A stretch of DNA of 64,000 nucleotides, taken from positions 1,322,236 to 1,386,235 of the forward strand of contig NZ_NNRI01000022.1 in the NCBI RefSeq assembly GCF_002270415.1. The letters are read 5' to 3'. Shown here in pieces: positions 45,134 to 53,995 of this stretch (position 1 is its first letter; each line of letters opens with the position of its first letter). This DNA is from Mesorhizobium sophorae (GTDB lineage Bacteria; Pseudomonadota; Alphaproteobacteria; Rhizobiales; Rhizobiaceae). A program made the position numbers and the translations under genes. Below the pieces are notes generated by a model. It searched no databases and was not told where the DNA came from. It worked only from the letters and a program-made list of their open reading frames with translations.

Positions 45134-45542
45134 AATATTCTTCTTTCACGCGGCCTCTGGCCGCAAACATCAATGGCGGCAGGGCGCAACCTGCCGTCGG
45201 ATAAATTGTCATGGAACGACAAGGCGGGCGGACGGTTTCGTCCACTCGGCTGCGCTGTCGTGCCCGCAGGCATCATGCCACGGGGCTTTTTCGCCACTTT
45301 GTGATTTACCGGAAAGAGAGGCCGATATACCGGAAAGAGGGAAAACAGACGCAACCAGTCTCATTTGTCGAGAAGGCCGGATTGTTCCCGGCCCAAGCGC
45401 CTATGTCGCCGCATATGGCCCAGTTCGCGGTCAAATGCAAGGGCCGTCATGCTGCAGCGCAACAAAACCACGGCGCAAGCGGTCCTTGCGCTCGCCCGCC
45501 CGCACGATTACCACGAAATGCCGCTGGCTTGGGAGGTAACCG
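45134..45542. promoter_or_regulatory. 409 bp divergent intergenic region with 21-bp-spaced direct repeats
   Basis: This gap separates rhlE (minus) from pccB (plus). It holds a 12-bp direct repeat TACCGGAAAGAG at 45307-45318 and 45328-45339, whose starts are exactly 21 bp apart, two helical turns. This is a reasonable layout for two molecules of a regulator on one DNA face. The remaining sequence includes the long rhlE leader. No convincing gene is seen in it. Confidence 0.45.
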
Positions 45543-47075
45543 ATGAAGGACGTGCTGAAAGAACTCGAGCGCCGCCGTGACATCGCCCGCATGGGCGGCG
45601 GCCAGGCCCGCATCGATGCACAGCACAAGAAGGGCAAACTCACCGCGCGCGAACGCATCGAGGTGTTTCTCGACGAGGGCTCGTTCGAGGAGTTCGACAT
45701 GTATGTCGAACACCGCTCGACCGATTTCGGCATGGAGAAGACCAAGATCGCCGGCGACGGTGTGGTCACCGGCTGGGGCACCGTCAACGGCCGCCCGGTC
45801 TATCTCTTCGCCAAGGACTTCACCGTGTTTGGCGGTTCGCTGTCGGAAGCGCATGCCGAAAAGGTCATCAAGGTGCAGGAGATGGCGCTGCGCAACCGCG
45901 CGCCGATCATCGGCCTCTACGATGCCGGCGGCGCGCGTATCCAGGAAGGCGTGGCCGCACTGGGCGGCTATGCCGAGATCTTTCAGCGCAACGTGCTCGC
46001 CTCCGGTGTCATTCCGCAGATTTCGCTGATCATGGGCCCCTGCGCCGGCGGCGACGTCTATTCGCCGGCGATGACCGACTTCATCTTCATGGTGCGCGAC
46101 ACCTCCTACATGTTCGTCACCGGACCGGATGTGGTGAAGACGGTCACCAACGAGACGGTAACCGCCGAGAGCCTCGGCGGCGCCTCCGTCCACACGACGA
46201 AATCCTCGATCGCCGACGGCGCTTACGACAATGACGTCGAGGCGCTGCTGCAGATGCGCCGGCTGGTCGACCTGCTGCCCGCCTCCAACACATCGGAGCT
46301 TCCGGAGATCGAATGCTATCAGTCGGTGACCGACCATGATCAGTCGCTCGACCGGCTGATTCCCGACAACGCCAACAAGCCGTACGACATCAAGGAGTTG
46401 ATCCTTAAAGTTGCCGACGAAGGCGACTTCTTCGAGATCCAGCAGAATTTCGCCAAGAACATCGTCACCGGGTTCGGACGGGTCGAGGGCCGCACCGTCG
46501 GCTTCGTCGCCAACCAGCCGATGGTGCTGGCCGGCGTGCTCGATTCAGACGCCAGCCGCAAGGCGGCGCGTTTCGTGCGCTTCTGCGACTGCTTCTCAAT
46601 CCCGATCGTCACCTTCGTCGATGTTCCGGGCTTCCTGCCCGGCACGGCCCAGGAATATGGCGGGCTGATCAAGCATGGGGCGAAACTCCTGTTCGCTTAT
46701 GCCGAGGCCACCGTGCCGAAGATCACCGTCATCACCCGCAAGGCGTATGGCGGCGCCTATGACGTGATGGCGTCAAAGCATCTGCGCGGCGACATGAACT
46801 ATGCCTGGCCGACGGCGCAGATCGCCGTGATGGGCGCCAGGGGCGCGGTCGAGATCATCTACCGCAAGGACATCGGTGATGCTGAAAAGATCGCAGCCCA
46901 TACAAAGGCTTACGAAGATCGCTTCCTGTCGCCCTTCGTCGCCGCCGAGCGCGGCTATGTCGATGAGGTGATCATGCCGCACTCGACCCGTCGCCGCATC
47001 GCGCGCGCGCTCCGGATGCTGCGCAACAAGGACATGCAAAACCCCTGGAAGAAGCACGACAACATCCCGCTGTGA
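45543..47075 (+). CDS. pccB: Propionyl-CoA carboxylase beta (carboxyltransferase) subunit
   Basis: A 510-residue biotin-dependent carboxyltransferase. The N-terminal half shows TARERIEVFLDEGSFEE, FSKDFTVFGGSLSEAHAEKV in the form FAKDFTVFGGSLSEA, and GLYDAGGARIQEG; the C-terminal half has GFLPGTAQEYGGLIKHGAKLL (two blocks), AYGGAYDVM and MGARGAVEIIYR. It transfers carboxyl groups from biotin to propionyl-CoA, giving methylmalonyl-CoA. It has an AGGT-type site before the ATG. The alpha subunit gene (pccA) is not seen downstream in this window, where an M48 protease gene follows instead. Confidence 0.95.
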   Translation: MKDVLKELERRRDIARMGGGQARIDAQHKKGKLTARERIEVFLDEGSFEEFDMYVEHRSTDFGMEKTKIAGDGVVTGWGTVNGRPVYLFAKDFTVFGGSLSEAHAEKVIKVQEMALRNRAPIIGLYDAGGARIQEGVAALGGYAEIFQRNVLASGVIPQISLIMGPCAGGDVYSPAMTDFIFMVRDTSYMFVTGPDVVKTVTNETVTAESLGGASVHTTKSSIADGAYDNDVEALLQMRRLVDLLPASNTSELPEIECYQSVTDHDQSLDRLIPDNANKPYDIKELILKVADEGDFFEIQQNFAKNIVTGFGRVEGRTVGFVANQPMVLAGVLDSDASRKAARFVRFCDCFSIPIVTFVDVPGFLPGTAQEYGGLIKHGAKLLFAYAEATVPKITVITRKAYGGAYDVMASKHLRGDMNYAWPTAQIAVMGARGAVEIIYRKDIGDAEKIAAHTKAYEDRFLSPFVAAERGYVDEVIMPHSTRRRIARALRMLRNKDMQNPWKKHDNIPL

Positions 47076-47082
47076 GGCGCTG

Positions 47083-48153
47083 ATGTCGCGTCTGGTCATC
47101 AGCGCAGGGCGGCGGTTCGGCAGGTTTGCCGTGCTGTTTTTCGTGATCCCTGCAGCAATCATCTTCTGCGTCTGGATGTCACTGCTCGACAGCCATCCGA
47201 TCTGGTTTATCGCCAGTGGATTTGTTGCCATGCCGATCGCAACCACGGCGGCGGCATTCCTGTTCGGCACATTGTTTGCCGGACTTCGGCGCCGCAAGGT
47301 CAAGGGCGTGCCCAGAACCGAGGCACCCGGCATATGGGCGCACTGGGAAGAAATTGCCGGCCCGCGCCGTGCGGCACGCACCGTGATTGCGTTGGAAGAC
47401 GACCTTAACGCCAGCGTACGGGAAGAACGCACACTTCTCGGACTCTTGGGTCGCCGCGTGTTCTTGACCGTCGGCATTCCCCTCCTGGCGGTGACCGATG
47501 AGAAGGCGCTTGCAGCGATTCTTGCTCATGAAGATGCCCATTTACGCAACAAAGACACCAATGGCGGCCTCAATCTCGCAGAGTTCGAAAATAGTTTCGG
47601 ATTTGTGTTCGAGTACGCCCCTCCGGGAGCGACGATTTCGGGCAGCCTGCTTCATGCTGCAATCGGTTGGCTGTCGGAATCGTTTGAACGGGAGGATATC
47701 CGGCTTTCACGCGAAGCAGAGATCAAAGCGGATCGTCATGCGGCAGTGTCTGGCAATGCCGAGCAAGCCGCGCGTGCGCTGTTGCTCGTTGCGGCTGCAG
47801 ACGTACACTTCAAGGAGAAGGTGTATGACGCTTTGGGGCTTGAACTGAGGGGAGCAATGCGTCCACCACGGCCACCACTCGACCGCCTTCTGCAGACGGC
47901 CGGGCAGTTGTCGGAACAGACTTACCTGGACGCTTGCGTCCACAGAGCGTGGGAACGTCCCGATGACGGGAAGTCGACGCATCCATCATGGGCACAGCGA
48001 CTGGTGGCACTTGGGTATGCCGAAGCGCCCGACATCCAGCCGATAGCCGTCACGGCCCTCTCGACGCTGCTAAGCCCGAGTGCCACCGAACGATACATTG
48101 CGGAATTCAACAAGACGTGGACCGAGCAGATGGAGGACTATCTTCAACGCTAA
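47083..48153 (+). CDS. M48-family membrane metallopeptidase
   Basis: A 356-residue protein with two N-terminal membrane helices (about 15-33 and 40-67), a zinc motif HEDAH (H149, E150, H153) in ILAHEDAHLRNKD, and the third ligand E213 in EAEIKAD, the ExxAD pattern of HtpX-type proteases. It likely faces the cytoplasm and cleaves membrane or misfolded proteins. It starts 7 bp after pccB and is probably co-transcribed with it, although no functional link is known. The remaining C-terminal third is not recognised. Confidence 0.8.
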   Translation: MSRLVISAGRRFGRFAVLFFVIPAAIIFCVWMSLLDSHPIWFIASGFVAMPIATTAAAFLFGTLFAGLRRRKVKGVPRTEAPGIWAHWEEIAGPRRAARTVIALEDDLNASVREERTLLGLLGRRVFLTVGIPLLAVTDEKALAAILAHEDAHLRNKDTNGGLNLAEFENSFGFVFEYAPPGATISGSLLHAAIGWLSESFEREDIRLSREAEIKADRHAAVSGNAEQAARALLLVAAADVHFKEKVYDALGLELRGAMRPPRPPLDRLLQTAGQLSEQTYLDACVHRAWERPDDGKSTHPSWAQRLVALGYAEAPDIQPIAVTALSTLLSPSATERYIAEFNKTWTEQMEDYLQR

Positions 48154-48233
48154 GGCGATGCTCGCACGTTGATGTCGACGAGACCCAAGTGCGGGACGCC
48201 TTTTCACCGATCGCCGTCACCCGCGACTGATAC

Positions 48234-50237
48234 CTACTCCTCTTCCGCCGCGCCAAATCCTGCCCCCATGGTGGCACGGACGGAACTGCCCCAGGGCGTC
48301 GCGTGGTTGTCGATGCGCATCTGGAAGATGAAATAGGTCGGCGAGCAGAAGCCGATACCCTTGATCTTACCGATGCCAGGCGTATCGGGCGGCAGCGATT
48401 GGCACATATAGTCCTCGCGGCAGAAATGATCGGCCGAACAAGCGGGCCGGTTGCCGCGGTTGACGGCGCCGCCAAGGCATTGGTCGAAATTGTTGGTGGC
48501 CACGCAGATGTCGAATTTCTTGCCGCCGACCAGCCCGCAGATCTCGTTCGGCATCGGCTTGCCGGATTTGAAGGCCGCGAAGGCGCGGTCCTTGTCGTCG
48601 CAGCCGCGATAAGCGATGCCGCCAGGCACGCCGATCTTCGGCGGACGGCAGGTGTAGGCAGTGCGCGAGACATCCGGCGCGAAGGCCGCGAACTGGCCTG
48701 ATATTTTGAAGCGGTCGTTGAAAGGCTGCGTGGCGTTGCTGGTGATCGATCCGGTCAGGCAGGGATGGCCGGAAAACATGTCGGGACTGTCCTTGGGTAG
48801 CAGGCATTGCGCCAGTTTCGTCCGCACACCCGAAGCGCTGGCTAGCGGCGTGCAGATGGTGCCGCCGCCGCACTGCCACGTCTTGGCGAAGCGTGCGGCA
48901 TCGTCCGGCATCAGGCACGGCATTGTCATCTCTGCCGGCGCGTAGTCGATCGCGCCGGCGTCCGTCCAGGCAGCCGGTGGTGCAAAGGAGAGCGGGCGGA
49001 AGCGGTTCGGCTCCATGCCTTGCGCCATGGCGCGCAGCCAGGCCTGGCGGCGCGGTATCTCGGCGTGAAGATGCGGCGAAATGCCGACCTCGATGCGGTT
49101 GAGCGGCGAGGTCGTCTTGTCGTCGAGGCCAATGAAATGGAAACCGGCGGTGGAACCAGCCTGATGGCAACCCTGGCAGGCGCCATTGTCCAGCCGTTCG
49201 ATGAGAGCTTCCGGTGTGCGCAGCAGTTTGAGCCCGGAATAGTCGAGCGATGCGAATTCCCCGGGCTGAAGCAGTGGCGTGAAAGGGTGGTTGGCCTGCC
49301 GCGCGCTGCCGAAGGTCGACCACGAGATGACCTTCCTGGCCAGGAATTCGTCGGGGATTTCGTAGACGCCTTCGTCGACGGCCGGCAGATTGGCGCTGAC
49401 ATAGGCGGCGAGCCTTGCCTTCAGCGCCGCGTCTTGCGAAAGCCGTGCGGCGTCAGGCGTGTTCTCCAGCGGCTTCTCGCTGACGGCGCCGCCATCGATG
49501 CCGAATATCCGCATGAGATAGGCGGCCTGGCCGCCGAACTCGGTTTCCTGGCCGGAGGGAAAGCGCACCACCTGGGCGTTGAGTTCCAGCTGCTTGAAGG
49601 TCAGCCCGGCTTTCTCCAGCGGACCGCCAGTCAGCCAGCCAGCATCGACGGTCTCGTCAAGCTGTGGCGTCCAGCGTCCGGCAACGCCGACGCAGCCGCC
49701 GTCGGCATCGGGCGCCGTGCTGTAGACGGCGTTGAAATTGAACGGCAGACGCGACGCCAACAGCTTGCCATTTTTGCGGAAACTGTAGGCAAGGCGGTAG
49801 ATGAAACGCACCTCGCCGCAGCTCTTGTCACCCAGTAGGGCCGCGAAGTCGCGACGGTCGAGCCGGTTGACGACGCCGACCAGCCGGAAGCGCGCTGCAT
49901 CGGTCTTCAGCCAGCGCAGGTCCATGATGCGGCCGACATTGCCGTCGGTGACCTCGTAGAGCGGCCGCCCGCCGGCCTTCATGTCGGCGCGCAGCGCGGC
50001 GACATCGGCCGCCACAGTGTCGACGACAGCGTGATAGGCCGGCGCCTTGTCGTAGAGAGCTTTCAGGTCGCCCGCGCCCGCCGCGCCAAAAATATCGGCA
50101 AAGCCGTAGCCCTTGGCATCAAGTGCGGCGAGTACCGCCGGATCATCAACGATCGTCACAGGACCTTCGGCGCGCGCTGCTGACACCACGAAGACAGCAA
50201 GGAGGGTGGCGAGCAGCAGAGCCAGGGCGCGGCTCAT
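48234..50237 (-). CDS. Large secreted protein with a single CxxCH motif, unknown function
   Basis: A 667-residue protein with a cleavable signal (MSRALALLLATLLAVFVVSAARA). One haem-like motif lies in DNGACQGCHQAG (C354, C357, H358), and the C-terminal third is cysteine-rich (CPD-free: C at about 141, 182, and more than ten after residue 440, for example FDQCLGG, CSADHFCREDYMCQS). It may be a c-type-cytochrome-like or disulfide-rich periplasmic protein; with one motif and no clear distal Met, haem binding is uncertain. I recognise no family. It overlaps the end of nnrDE by 4 bp (ATGA), so the two are likely co-translated. Confidence 0.75.
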   Translation of the reverse strand: MSRALALLLATLLAVFVVSAARAEGPVTIVDDPAVLAALDAKGYGFADIFGAAGAGDLKALYDKAPAYHAVVDTVAADVAALRADMKAGGRPLYEVTDGNVGRIMDLRWLKTDAARFRLVGVVNRLDRRDFAALLGDKSCGEVRFIYRLAYSFRKNGKLLASRLPFNFNAVYSTAPDADGGCVGVAGRWTPQLDETVDAGWLTGGPLEKAGLTFKQLELNAQVVRFPSGQETEFGGQAAYLMRIFGIDGGAVSEKPLENTPDAARLSQDAALKARLAAYVSANLPAVDEGVYEIPDEFLARKVISWSTFGSARQANHPFTPLLQPGEFASLDYSGLKLLRTPEALIERLDNGACQGCHQAGSTAGFHFIGLDDKTTSPLNRIEVGISPHLHAEIPRRQAWLRAMAQGMEPNRFRPLSFAPPAAWTDAGAIDYAPAEMTMPCLMPDDAARFAKTWQCGGGTICTPLASASGVRTKLAQCLLPKDSPDMFSGHPCLTGSITSNATQPFNDRFKISGQFAAFAPDVSRTAYTCRPPKIGVPGGIAYRGCDDKDRAFAAFKSGKPMPNEICGLVGGKKFDICVATNNFDQCLGGAVNRGNRPACSADHFCREDYMCQSLPPDTPGIGKIKGIGFCSPTYFIFQMRIDNHATPWGSSVRATMGAGFGAAEEE

Positions 50238-51766
50238 CGAGCGGTCGAACGTGCTTCGACAAGGTCGCGCAGCACCGGCACCAGCGCCGGCGGCAGATCC
50301 TCGGCGATCAGCCCCGGCCCGAACCGGCTGCCGGCCTCAGCATGGATCCACACCGCGGCGCAGGCCGCTTCGAAGGCCGGCATGCCTTGCGCCAGCAGCC
50401 CGGCGATGACGCCTGACAGCACGTCGCCCGAACCTGCGGTGGCCAGCCACGGCGCGCCGTTGGCGTTGATTGCCACCCTGCCGTCAGGAGCGGCGATGAC
50501 GGTGTCGGCGCCCTTGTAGACGATGACGGCATTGGCACGCACGGCGGCTGCGCGGGCCTTGTCGAGCTTGGAGGACGCAACTTCATCGGCGATATCGGGA
50601 AACAGCCTGGCGAACTCCCCTTCGTGCGGCGTCATCACCAGGGCCGGCGCGCCCGGTTGGCGAGAAGCTTCGAACAGGACGTCCGGCGCCTCACGAAAAG
50701 AGGTGATCGCGTCGGCATCGAACACGAGGCCGTCAATCCGGGTTGACGTATCCCTTGGCTGGACAGGGCTGAGCAGCGCAAGTGCAAATTGCCGCGTCTT
50801 TTCGCCAATGCCGAAACCGGGCCCGAGAACAAAAGCCGACGGCCGGCGTTCGCCGATGAACGAGTCGATGTCGACGCTGTCATCGGCCTTGCGCAGCATG
50901 ATCGAGGTGAGATGCGCAGCGTTTACCTGCATGGCATTGGCCGGCGACAGCACGGTGACCGCCCCTGCCCCGCTTCTCGCGGCGGCTAGTGCCGACAGCC
51001 GCGCCGCGCCGGTGGCGCTCGGACCGCCGGAAAAGACGCCGACATGGCCGCGCTTGTATTTGTGCGTGTCCACCGCCGGCACGGGAAATTCCCGCGACCA
51101 CAGGTCTGGCACATTCTCAAAAGTCGACACGGCGAGTTGGGCGATGATGCCGTCGCCTATGCCAATATCAGCGAGCACGATTTCACCACATTGCTCTCGT
51201 CCCGGGAGCAGCAAGTGGCCGGGCTTTTGCCGCGCGAAGGTGACGGTGACCTCGGCGTGAAACGCCCTGCCCAATATTGCGCCGCTGGCTCCAGAGACAC
51301 CCGATGGCAGGTCGACCGCGACCACAGGCAGGCGCAGAGCTGTTGCGGTGTCGACGGCTTTCGCGGCATCGCCGGCCAGCGGCTTGGACAGCCCTGCCCC
51401 GTAAAGCGTGTCGACGACGATCGAGCCGGCCTCGGCGGCAAAATCCGACAGTGGCCGAGGTTTCACCGGGCATTGCGCGGCGGCGAGCGCCGCATCGCTT
51501 TGCGGCCTCGGCGTGCCGCTCGCCCAGATCGTTGTGCTTACGCCGCTGCCGGCCAGCAACCGGGCAACGACATAGCCATCGCCGCCATTGTTGCCGGGGC
51601 CGCACAGCACATGGACACGCGTCGCTGCGGGATAACGCGCCAGGATCACGGCCGCGACCGCTTCGCCGGCACGGCGCATCAGCCCGAAGCCATCGAGCGG
51701 ACCGGCGGCAATCGCCAGCCGATCGGCCTCACTCATTTCGGCCGGGGAAAGAAGTTCGTTGCTCAT
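50234..51766 (-). CDS. nnrDE: Bifunctional NAD(P)H-hydrate epimerase/dehydratase
   Basis: A 510-residue NAD(P)H-repair fusion. The N-terminal YjeF domain (about 1-210) shows AIAAGPLDGFGLMRRAG and the loop CGPGNNGGDGYVVARLL; the C-terminal ADP-dependent dehydratase (about 230-500) shows VFSGGPSATGAARLSA, FVLGPGFGIG, MTPHEGEFARLFP, and ATAGSGDVLSGVIAGLLAQG. It epimerises and dehydrates NAD(P)HX, a damaged cofactor. The downstream gene overlaps it by 4 bp; the fusion is usual in bacteria. Confidence 0.94.
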   Translation of the reverse strand: MSNELLSPAEMSEADRLAIAAGPLDGFGLMRRAGEAVAAVILARYPAATRVHVLCGPGNNGGDGYVVARLLAGSGVSTTIWASGTPRPQSDAALAAAQCPVKPRPLSDFAAEAGSIVVDTLYGAGLSKPLAGDAAKAVDTATALRLPVVAVDLPSGVSGASGAILGRAFHAEVTVTFARQKPGHLLLPGREQCGEIVLADIGIGDGIIAQLAVSTFENVPDLWSREFPVPAVDTHKYKRGHVGVFSGGPSATGAARLSALAAARSGAGAVTVLSPANAMQVNAAHLTSIMLRKADDSVDIDSFIGERRPSAFVLGPGFGIGEKTRQFALALLSPVQPRDTSTRIDGLVFDADAITSFREAPDVLFEASRQPGAPALVMTPHEGEFARLFPDIADEVASSKLDKARAAAVRANAVIVYKGADTVIAAPDGRVAINANGAPWLATAGSGDVLSGVIAGLLAQGMPAFEAACAAVWIHAEAGSRFGPGLIAEDLPPALVPVLRDLVEARSTAR

Positions 51767-51893
51767 GGATTGCCGATCCGCATTCGATCAAGCATTGTCC
51801 AATTTTCGATCCGAAGCAAACAAAGGGGAGTGGCGAAATTTGCGGCCATATCGTTGGAATGAGGGCGTCGCAGGCACAAAACTGCCCGCTGAA

Positions 51894-51908
51894 TAGGCGA
51901 TATGCCTA
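51894..51908. promoter_or_regulatory. Palindrome TAGGC-N5-GCCTA upstream of glnB
   Basis: TAGGCGATATGCCTA, 15 bp, with 5-bp perfect arms. Its centre lies about 147 bp before the -24 element of the glnB sigma-54 promoter, the distance usual for an enhancer-binding protein. A nearly identical 15-mer lies 140 bp before the glnII sigma-54 promoter. NtrC is the likely binder. Confidence 0.55.
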
Positions 51909-51913
51909 ATTAT

Positions 51914-51927
51914 TGTGCGGACGCACA
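51914..51927. promoter_or_regulatory. Palindrome TGTGCG-GA-CGCACA upstream of glnB
   Basis: Perfect 6-bp arms, five bases after the TAGGC palindrome, in the same 358 bp region upstream of glnB. It has no copy near glnII, so it is a candidate site for a second regulator specific to glnBA, or chance. Confidence 0.35.
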
Positions 51928-52047
51928 TGCTGGCTCCTTCGTGGCTCCAGCGGCCTACGGCGCACCTGATGCAGTGAATGACGCTAATTTGCTTCCCGGC
52001 GCGGCGCGGCTTTGAAATCGTATGAGACCGCTTCAAATCCGTCCAAT

Positions 52048-52062
52048 TGGCACAGTTCGTGC
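52048..52062 (+). promoter_or_regulatory. Sigma-54 promoter of glnB-glnA
   Basis: TGGCACAGTTCGTGC: the -24 GG (52049-52050) and -12 GC (52061-52062) have the required 12-bp spacing, and TGGCAC matches the -24 consensus exactly. Transcription would begin near 52074, about 50 bp before glnB. The -12 element is GTGC rather than TTGC. Confidence 0.8.
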
Positions 52063-52124
52063 TTGATGGAGGCGCAAGCGGGGGTTCACAACCCGTTTTT
52101 TTGGCAGTGGAGGCCACTTTTTAC

Positions 52125-52463
52125 ATGAAAAAGATCGAAGCGATCATCAAGCCATTCAAGCTGGACGAAGTGAAGGAAGCGCTTCAGGAGGCCGGACTGC
52201 AAGGCATCACCGTCACCGAGGCCAAAGGCTTCGGGCGCCAGAAAGGCCATACCGAACTCTATCGCGGCGCCGAATATGTCGTCGATTTTCTGCCCAAGGT
52301 GAAGATCGAGGTCGTGCTTGGCGACGACGCGGTCGAAGGCGCGATCGAAGCCATCCGCAAGGCGGCCCAGACAGGCCGTATCGGGGACGGCAAGATCTTC
52401 GTCTCCAACATCGAGGAAGTCGTGCGAATCCGCACTGGCGAAACCGGCATGGACGCGGTCTGA
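52125..52463 (+). CDS. glnB: Nitrogen regulatory protein PII
   Basis: A 112-residue PII protein with the T-loop KGHTELYRGAEYVVDFLPK, including the uridylylated tyrosine Y51, and the second signature TGRIGDGKIFV. It senses 2-oxoglutarate, ATP and, by uridylylation, glutamine, and controls NtrB and the GlnE adenylyltransferase. The ATG at 52125 (MKKIEAIIKPFK) is the family start. It is first in a glnB-glnA operon transcribed from a sigma-54 promoter. Confidence 0.97.
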   Translation: MKKIEAIIKPFKLDEVKEALQEAGLQGITVTEAKGFGRQKGHTELYRGAEYVVDFLPKVKIEVVLGDDAVEGAIEAIRKAAQTGRIGDGKIFVSNIEEVVRIRTGETGMDAV

Positions 52464-52530
52464 TCCGACCCGGCCATCCGCCTGAAAAACCGTCATCATC
52501 AAAAAACGTCATCAAACAGGGATACATGAC

Positions 52531-53940
52531 ATGACGACAGCCAAAGACATCATGAAGCAGATCAAGGACAACGACGTGAAATTCGTCGACCTGCGCTTCA
52601 CCGATCCGAAGGGCAAGCTGCAACACGTGACGATGGATGTCATCGAGGTCGAGGAAGACATGTTCGCTGATGGCGTCATGTTCGACGGCTCCTCGATTGC
52701 CGGCTGGAAGGCCATCAACGAGTCCGACATGGTGCTGATGCCCGATGCGGACACGGTCCACATGGACCCGTTCTTCGCGCAGTCGACCATGGTCATCCTG
52801 TGCGACATCCTCGATCCGGTTTCGGGTGAATCCTACAACCGCGATCCGCGTGGCACGGCCAAGAAGGCCGAGGCCTACATGAAGTCGGAAGGCATCGGCG
52901 ACCAGATCTTCGTCGGCCCGGAAGCCGAATTCTTCGTCTTCGACGATGTGAAATACAAGGCCGACCCTTACAACACCGGCTTCAAGCTTGATTCCACCGA
53001 ACTGCCGTCGAACGACGACACCGACTACGAGACCGGCAATCTCGGCCACCGTCCGCGCATCAAGGGCGGCTATTTCCCCGTGCCCCCGATCGATTCCGCG
53101 CAGGATATGCGCTCGGAAATGCTGACCGTGCTCGCCGAAATGGGCGTGCGGGTCGAAAAGCACCACCACGAGGTGGCGGCCGCCCAGCACGAACTCGGCA
53201 TCAAGTTCGATACGCTCGTGCGCAACGCCGACAAGATGCTGATCTACAAGTATGTCGTGCACCAGGTCGCCAACGCCTACGGCAAGACGGCCACCTTCAT
53301 GCCGAAGCCGATCTTCGGCGACAATGGTTCGGGCATGCACGTCCACCAGTCGATCTGGAAGAACGGCAAGCCGACCTTCGCCGGCAATGAATATGCCGGC
53401 CTGTCGGAAAGCTGCCTGTTCTACATTGGCGGCATCATCAAGCATGCCAAGGCGATCAACGCGTTCACCAACCCGCTGACCAACTCCTACAAGCGTCTGG
53501 TGCCGGGCTACGAAGCGCCGGTGCTGCTCGCCTATTCGGCGCGCAACCGCTCGGCATCCTGCCGCATCCCGTTCGGCTCATCGCCCAAATCCAAGCGCGT
53601 CGAGGTCCGCTTCCCCGATCCGGGTGCGAACCCCTACCTCGCTTTCGCCGCCATGCTGATGGCCGGTCTCGACGGCATTAAGAACAAGATCCATCCCGGC
53701 CAGCCGATGGACAAGGATCTCTACGACCTGCCGCCGAAGGAGCTGAAGAAGATCCCGACCGTCTGCGGTTCGCTGCGCGAAGCGCTGCAGAGCCTCGACA
53801 AGGATCGCGGCTTCCTGAAAGCCGGCGGCGTCTTCGACGACGATCAGATCGACAGCTACATCGAGTTGAAGATGGCCGAGGTGATGCGCTTCGAAATGAC
53901 CCCGCATCCAGTCGAGTACGACATGTACTACTCGGTCTAA
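52531..53940 (+). CDS. glnA: Glutamine synthetase I
   Basis: A 469-residue type I glutamine synthetase, which joins ammonium to glutamate. It has the N-terminal FDGSSIAGW, the ATP/metal segments VGPEAEFFVF and GDNGSGMHVHQS, KPTFAGNEYAGLSE and NRSASCRIP. The adenylylation tyrosine is Y398 (KDLYDLPPKE), so it is inactivated by GlnE under nitrogen excess. It follows glnB by 67 bp in the same operon and ends at a strong terminator, convergent with glnII. Confidence 0.98.
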   Translation: MTTAKDIMKQIKDNDVKFVDLRFTDPKGKLQHVTMDVIEVEEDMFADGVMFDGSSIAGWKAINESDMVLMPDADTVHMDPFFAQSTMVILCDILDPVSGESYNRDPRGTAKKAEAYMKSEGIGDQIFVGPEAEFFVFDDVKYKADPYNTGFKLDSTELPSNDDTDYETGNLGHRPRIKGGYFPVPPIDSAQDMRSEMLTVLAEMGVRVEKHHHEVAAAQHELGIKFDTLVRNADKMLIYKYVVHQVANAYGKTATFMPKPIFGDNGSGMHVHQSIWKNGKPTFAGNEYAGLSESCLFYIGGIIKHAKAINAFTNPLTNSYKRLVPGYEAPVLLAYSARNRSASCRIPFGSSPKSKRVEVRFPDPGANPYLAFAAMLMAGLDGIKNKIHPGQPMDKDLYDLPPKELKKIPTVCGSLREALQSLDKDRGFLKAGGVFDDDQIDSYIELKMAEVMRFEMTPHPVEYDMYYSV

Positions 53941-53958
53941 GATTCGACAGACTATTCA

Positions 53959-53995
53959 AGCCCTTGAAAGAGTTCCCTCTTTCAAGGGCTTTTTG
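53959..53995 (+). terminator. Rho-independent terminator of glnA
   Basis: Long perfect hairpin AGCCCTTGAAAG-AGTTCCCT-CTTTCAAGGGCT followed by TTTTT, starting about 18 bp after the glnA stop. Confidence 0.95.
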
